A stretch of DNA of 13,601 nt from Candidatus Microgenomates bacterium (GTDB lineage: Bacteria; Patescibacteria; Microgenomatia; JADHYG01). Positions 11,826 to 13,601 of this stretch are shown piece after piece (position 1 is the stretch's first letter; every line of letters starts with the position of its first letter). Both the position numbers and the translations under genes were made by a program. A model generated the notes under the pieces. That model saw nothing but the letters and a program-made list of their open reading frames with translations. It made no database searches and was not told where the DNA came from. The stretch lies in NCBI GenBank assembly GCA_016782545.1, contig JADHYG010000025.1, positions 1 through 13,601 on the forward strand, in the 5' to 3' direction.

Positions 11826-11860
11826 TTGACAATGTTTACAGTTTACAGTATGCTGTAAAC
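11826..11860 (+). promoter_or_regulatory. Isolated promoter with operator-like palindrome
   Basis: TTGACA (11826-11831), a 17-base spacer and TATGCT (11849-11854) form a good promoter directed to the right. GTTTACAG (11841-11848), TATG and CTGTAAAC (11853-11860) make a perfect 8-bp-arm inverted repeat centred on the -10, and an extra half-site GTTTACA stands at 11834-11840. No plus-strand gene follows; transcription would run antisense to the decayed antitoxin. This looks like the orphaned control region of a deleted repressor or toxin-antitoxin operon. Confidence 0.6.
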
Positions 11861-12023
11861 ACTTACGGAAAAAACAACAGGCTCTAGAAACAGAATTCTT
11901 ACTGCTTCCTTAAAAATCTTCTTGGTTTCATTTAAATTAGAAACCCTAAGAAACTCGCCTCTTTCAAGGGCTTTTTCAATCCTTTTTTCTTGACTGTCTA
12001 GATTGATGTTGATTTTTTTTCAT
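11843..12023 (-). pseudogene. Decayed CopG/BrnA-type antitoxin gene
   Basis: With one A removed from the run of eight just after the ATG (12023), the frame reads MKKININLDSQEKRIEKALE, RGEFLRVSNLNETKKIFKEA and then VRILFLEPVVF to a stop at 11843. The first 43 residues match the N-terminal half of CPR CopG/BrnA-like antitoxins, which usually continue into a ribbon-helix-helix (like NIRIKESDL then a GIPYQTLI motif). Here that half is replaced by unrelated sequence, so the gene is both frameshifted and truncated. TATAAT at 12030-12035 (minus strand, preceded by TGG) is six bases from the ATG, a leaderless promoter like that of the intact genes. Confidence 0.6.
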
Positions 12024-12042
12024 ACTCAAATTATACCAAACT

Positions 12043-12070
12043 AAAAAAAGCCCGTTAAAGCGGGATTTTT
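12043..12070. terminator. Bidirectional hairpin terminator
   Basis: AAAAAAAGCCCG, a short TTAAA loop and CGGGATTTTT (12043-12070) form a GC stem of four pairs extended by A-T pairs with one mismatch, with T runs in both directions. It would stop transcripts heading right from 11861 and left toward the decayed antitoxin. Confidence 0.65.
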
Positions 12071-12078
12071 AGTTGCTA

Positions 12079-12136
12079 GTTTACACTGAGCTTGTTTACA
12101 CTGAGTTTATCGAATGTGCCGAAGGGCTCCCCCTAG
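12079..12136 (+). repeat. 15-bp tandem repeat and dispersed-repeat-like stretch
   Basis: GTTTACACTGAGCTT (12079-12093) is directly followed by GTTTACACTGAGTTT (12094-12108), differing at one base. The second unit runs into ATCGAATGTGCCGAAGGGCTC, which resembles CACTGAG-x-TCGAA-type intergenic repeats seen in diverse bacterial genomes. No function assigned. Confidence 0.5.
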
Positions 12137-12159
12137 CTGACTTGTTCCGCAATAAATAA

Positions 12160-12246
12160 ATTGAGATAAATGTTGATTTAATCGAATTAGAAAATCTATT
12201 TGAAGCCTTTAAGCTATTTAAGGTTAGAACTTTTCTGCCTTATTAA
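12160..12246 (+). pseudogene. 28-codon relic
   Basis: An open stretch with protein-like composition, IEINVDLIELENLFEAFKLF then KVRTFLPY and TAA. It lacks a start codon in frame. The pattern LENLFEAFKLFK recalls the first helix of some CPR reverse transcriptases (ENL-x-x-AW-x-x-F), but there is too little to decide. Confidence 0.2.
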
Positions 12247-12306
12247 ACTCCTGTCCAAAAAATATAATAATACCTTATGATAAACCTACTACGGTTAATT
12301 ATGAAA

Positions 12307-12369
12307 TTTGCATAGATTTTGTCTTTACTTGCATAGATATTCTAATTATGGTATAAATAATACATAGAT
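12307..12369 (+). promoter_or_regulatory. HTH-GHKL promoter with three phased CATAGAT repeats
   Basis: TTGCAT (12329-12334), 17 bases and TATAAA (12352-12357) make a good promoter with a start near 12364, eight bases before the ATG. CATAGAT occurs at 12311-12317, 12332-12338 and 12363-12369, all in the same orientation, at 21 and 31 bases, that is about two and three DNA turns. The three sites flank the -35 upstream, overlap it, and cover the start point. They are the natural candidates for binding by the gene's own HTH domain. Site 3 over the start point would repress; site 1 might activate or help cooperativity. Confidence 0.7.
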
Positions 12370-12371
12370 TT

Positions 12372-13091
12372 ATGTTGAACAAAAAACTAAGCATAAGCAA
12401 TGCAGCAAATTATCTAGGCGTATCAATCGATACGCTAAGACGATGGGATAAGAGTGGGAAACTCCACGCTAAAAAAAGCCCGGGAGGCCATCGATATTAT
12501 TCTAATTTAGATCTAAATCTTTATAAACAAGATATTTTTGCATTGGCAATAGAATGGATTTTAGGAAAACCCAAAAAACCAAAAAGTGAATTCTACTGCC
12601 CAACAAGCATAGAGTTTAAGATGCAATTATCGAAATTGCAAAGCGCCTTAGAAAAATTAGAAGCCCTAAAGAATTACTATCCTCTCATTGTTGCGATAGC
12701 AGGGGAAATTGGAAACAACTCCTATGATCATAATTTAGGCAATTGGCCAGATATTTCTGGCGTGTTTTTTGCATTTGATGTTAATAAAAAACAAATAGCG
12801 CTGGCAGATAGAGGTCTTGGCATTTTAAGAACCTTAAAAAGAGTAAAACCTAGTATAAAAAACGATGAGGATGCACTGTACACGGCCTTTACAGAAATCT
12901 TATCTGGCAGAGCCCCGGAAGCAAGAGGAAATGGACTTAAGTTTGTACGAGAAGTAATCATAAACAACCCACTAAGACTTGATTTTTATAGTGGCAACGC
13001 TAACGTGATTATCAGTGAAAATAATAAAAAGATAAAATGTAGTAAAATTAATGTATATTATGGCGGGTGTCTAGCACTACTCACATTTTAA
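12372..13091 (+). CDS. MerR-type HTH fused to a GHKL ATPase (anti-sigma-like) domain
   Basis: A 239-residue fusion. Residues 5-50 are a MerR/HTH_17 DNA-binding domain (SISNAANYLGVSIDTLRRWD, then KSGKLHAKKSPGGHRYY). A linker of about 40 residues follows with a helix SKLQSALEKLEALKNYY. From about 103 on comes a GHKL-type ATP-binding fold: the N box AIAGEIGNNSYDHN (E112, N115, N116, the Mg-binding Asn), the G1 box ALADRGLGIL (145-152) and the G2 box EARGNGLKFVREV (184-195). No phosphoacceptor His or dimerisation domain of a sensor kinase is visible, and the fold resembles anti-sigma kinases (SpoIIAB/RsbW). A STAS-like gene follows by four bases. The role is probably ATP- and partner-controlled transcription regulation. 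No ribosome binding site is seen. Confidence 0.82.
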   Translation: MLNKKLSISNAANYLGVSIDTLRRWDKSGKLHAKKSPGGHRYYSNLDLNLYKQDIFALAIEWILGKPKKPKSEFYCPTSIEFKMQLSKLQSALEKLEALKNYYPLIVAIAGEIGNNSYDHNLGNWPDISGVFFAFDVNKKQIALADRGLGILRTLKRVKPSIKNDEDALYTAFTEILSGRAPEARGNGLKFVREVIINNPLRLDFYSGNANVIISENNKKIKCSKINVYYGGCLALLTF

Positions 13092-13095
13092 AATT

Positions 13096-13365
13096 ATGAA
13101 AATAGAACTAAAAAAATTCGGAAACATATTAACATCTCGACAAGACGGTCGAGAAGCTCTTGCTGCCTTAAACCCACAGCTTCAAAGCCTAAGCGAAAAC
13201 GAAAAGATAGAGATAAACTTCGAAGGAGTGATCACTTTTACACCATCTTGGTCTGACGAGTTTATAACAAAACTAGTTGAACGGTTCGGTGATCGCGTAA
13301 TTTTGAACAAAACTAATAATCCTTCCGTAAAAGCCACCCTAGATTTACTTAAGAGACTAAACTGA
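13096..13365 (+). CDS. STAS-like DUF4325 protein
   Basis: An 89-residue protein matching the STAS-like DUF4325 pattern: IELKKFGNILTSRQDGREAL as the first strand and helix, a short NPQLQSLSENEKIEINFEGV with the core strand IEINFEGVITFTPSWSDEF, helix ITKLVERFG and the final strand and helix RVILNKTNNPSVKATLDLL. In STAS anti-anti-sigma factors a Ser after the central strand is phosphorylated by the GHKL kinase; here FTPSWSDEF carries Ser at the same place. It lies four bases behind the HTH-GHKL gene, so the two products are expected to work as a pair, the STAS-like subunit binding the GHKL domain. The substrate relation is inference. Confidence 0.82.
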   Translation: MKIELKKFGNILTSRQDGREALAALNPQLQSLSENEKIEINFEGVITFTPSWSDEFITKLVERFGDRVILNKTNNPSVKATLDLLKRLN

Positions 13366-13504
13366 ATACTGTTCCAAGCTCCGCGGACTGCCTGCCCGCA
13401 ATGCAAAGCCAGCCATTCAAAACGTTGCTTATATAGGAGTGTTAAGGCAAAGATGGGAGGAAATTAAAAGACTACAACTTCAACCTGCCATTCTACCTTG
13501 CTAA
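13361..13504 (+). other. Unexplained open stretch after the STAS-like gene
   Basis: No stop for 47 codons, reading NVAYIGVLRQRWEEIKRLQL in its second half, with a possible GTG start near 13438 but no ribosome binding site. A locally GC-rich part (CCGCGGACTGCCTGCCCGC) lies at 13380-13399. It may be a relic or chance. No terminator is visible after the STAS-like gene. Confidence 0.2.
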
Positions 13505-13601
13505 TGTTTTTTAGCTACCAAAGAAGCAATGAAGGTTGTTATCGGCACAGCTAAAACAAGACCAATGCTTCCTACTAATATTCTCACTATCTCATCAGCA
13601 A
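13501..13601 (-). CDS. C-terminal end of a probable YibE/F-like membrane protein (partial)
   Basis: The last 32 codons of a gene that continues beyond the window edge, ending ADEIVRILVGSIGLVLAVPI and TTFIASLVAKKH before TAG at 13503-13501. The single hydrophobic span with IVR-x-LVGSIGLVLAVPITT is the closing segment I recall from YibE/F-family multi-pass membrane proteins. The family call rests on this segment only. The gene converges on the HTH-GHKL/STAS operon. Confidence 0.6.
   Translation of the reverse strand, partial: ADEIVRILVGSIGLVLAVPITTFIASLVAKKH

Larger units (their letters stand above)
11695..12371. other. 677-base intergenic region of regulatory sites, repeats and relics
   Basis: No intact gene lies here. 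From left to right: promoter of the zinc-protein gene, an isolated plus-strand promoter with a palindrome on its -10, a decayed antitoxin gene on the minus strand, a bidirectional hairpin terminator, a 15-base tandem duplication, a 28-codon relic, and the promoter of the HTH-GHKL gene with three phased direct repeats. The motif GTTTACA or its complement TGTAAAC appears six times (near 11767, 11834, 11841, 11854, 12079 and 12094). The density of fragments suggests a turnover hotspot next to the regulatory operon. Confidence 0.7.

Noticed and set aside
12079..12108. CRISPR-like repeat
   Set aside because: Only two adjacent 15-base units with no spacer between them.
12307..12369. CATAGAT repeats as plasmid-type iterons or an origin
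   Set aside because: Only three copies, located exactly over a promoter; operator sites explain them better.

Overview
The window is AT-rich bacterial DNA from what looks like a Candidate Phyla Radiation (Patescibacteria, probably Microgenomates-like) genome. This is inference from gene content and style: short genes, standard code with TGA as stop, DUF5661, DUF5655, a CxxC-x17-CxxC zinc protein, CopG-type antitoxins with a conserved WATHDSTEYIDWS stretch, a cupin of a type I associate with this group, and many promoters placed so close to the start codon that the mRNAs should be leaderless. I see no rRNA, tRNA, CRISPR array or intact insertion sequence.

Layout. 1-750: minus-strand RBBP9/YdeN-like serine hydrolase preceded by a 38-codon gene remnant. 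743-1727: plus-strand type II toxin-antitoxin pair (ribbon-helix-helix plus RelE/ParE) followed by a DUF5655 protein. 1773-2633: ArsR-family repressor and a cysteine-rich 60-residue protein, each with nearly the same 18-bp palindromic operator, the second after a long hairpin-rich leader and ending in a clear terminator. 2640-3850: repeats, gene remnants and a frameshifted minus-strand gene. 3851-5162: RelE/Phd toxin-antitoxin pair, cupin and a solitary CopG-type antitoxin. 5233-7689: F420-0 glutamate-ligase-like gene, divergent from a two-gene operon of class IV aminotransferase and DUF62 (SAM hydrolase-like) protein. 7690-8011: decayed partial copy of the zinc-protein gene and a 57-residue membrane peptide. 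8184-9389: membrane-anchored GH18-like protein, overlapping tail to tail with a minus-strand envelope operon (Gln-rich secreted coiled coil, DUF5661, FecR-like membrane protein; 10945 down to 9351). 11179-11694: CxxC-x17-CxxC RGG-like protein. 11700-12371: about 680 bases of regulatory sites, repeats and remnants. 12372-13365: two-gene operon of a MerR-type HTH fused to a GHKL ATPase plus a STAS-like DUF4325 protein. 13501-13601: 3' end of a probable YibE/F-like membrane protein.

How it fits together. Most of the window is accessory DNA with three toxin-antitoxin-related loci plus a decayed antitoxin, a metal-response module and many relics. The two most interesting units are the HTH-GHKL/STAS-like operon, whose promoter carries three helically phased CATAGAT repeats and which reads as a one-operon partner-switching regulator, and the ArsR/Cys-rich-peptide module with duplicated operators. 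A family of palindromes centred on AGCTWAGCT lies at the 3' ends of several minus-strand genes and may act as a lineage-specific terminator or mobile palindrome.
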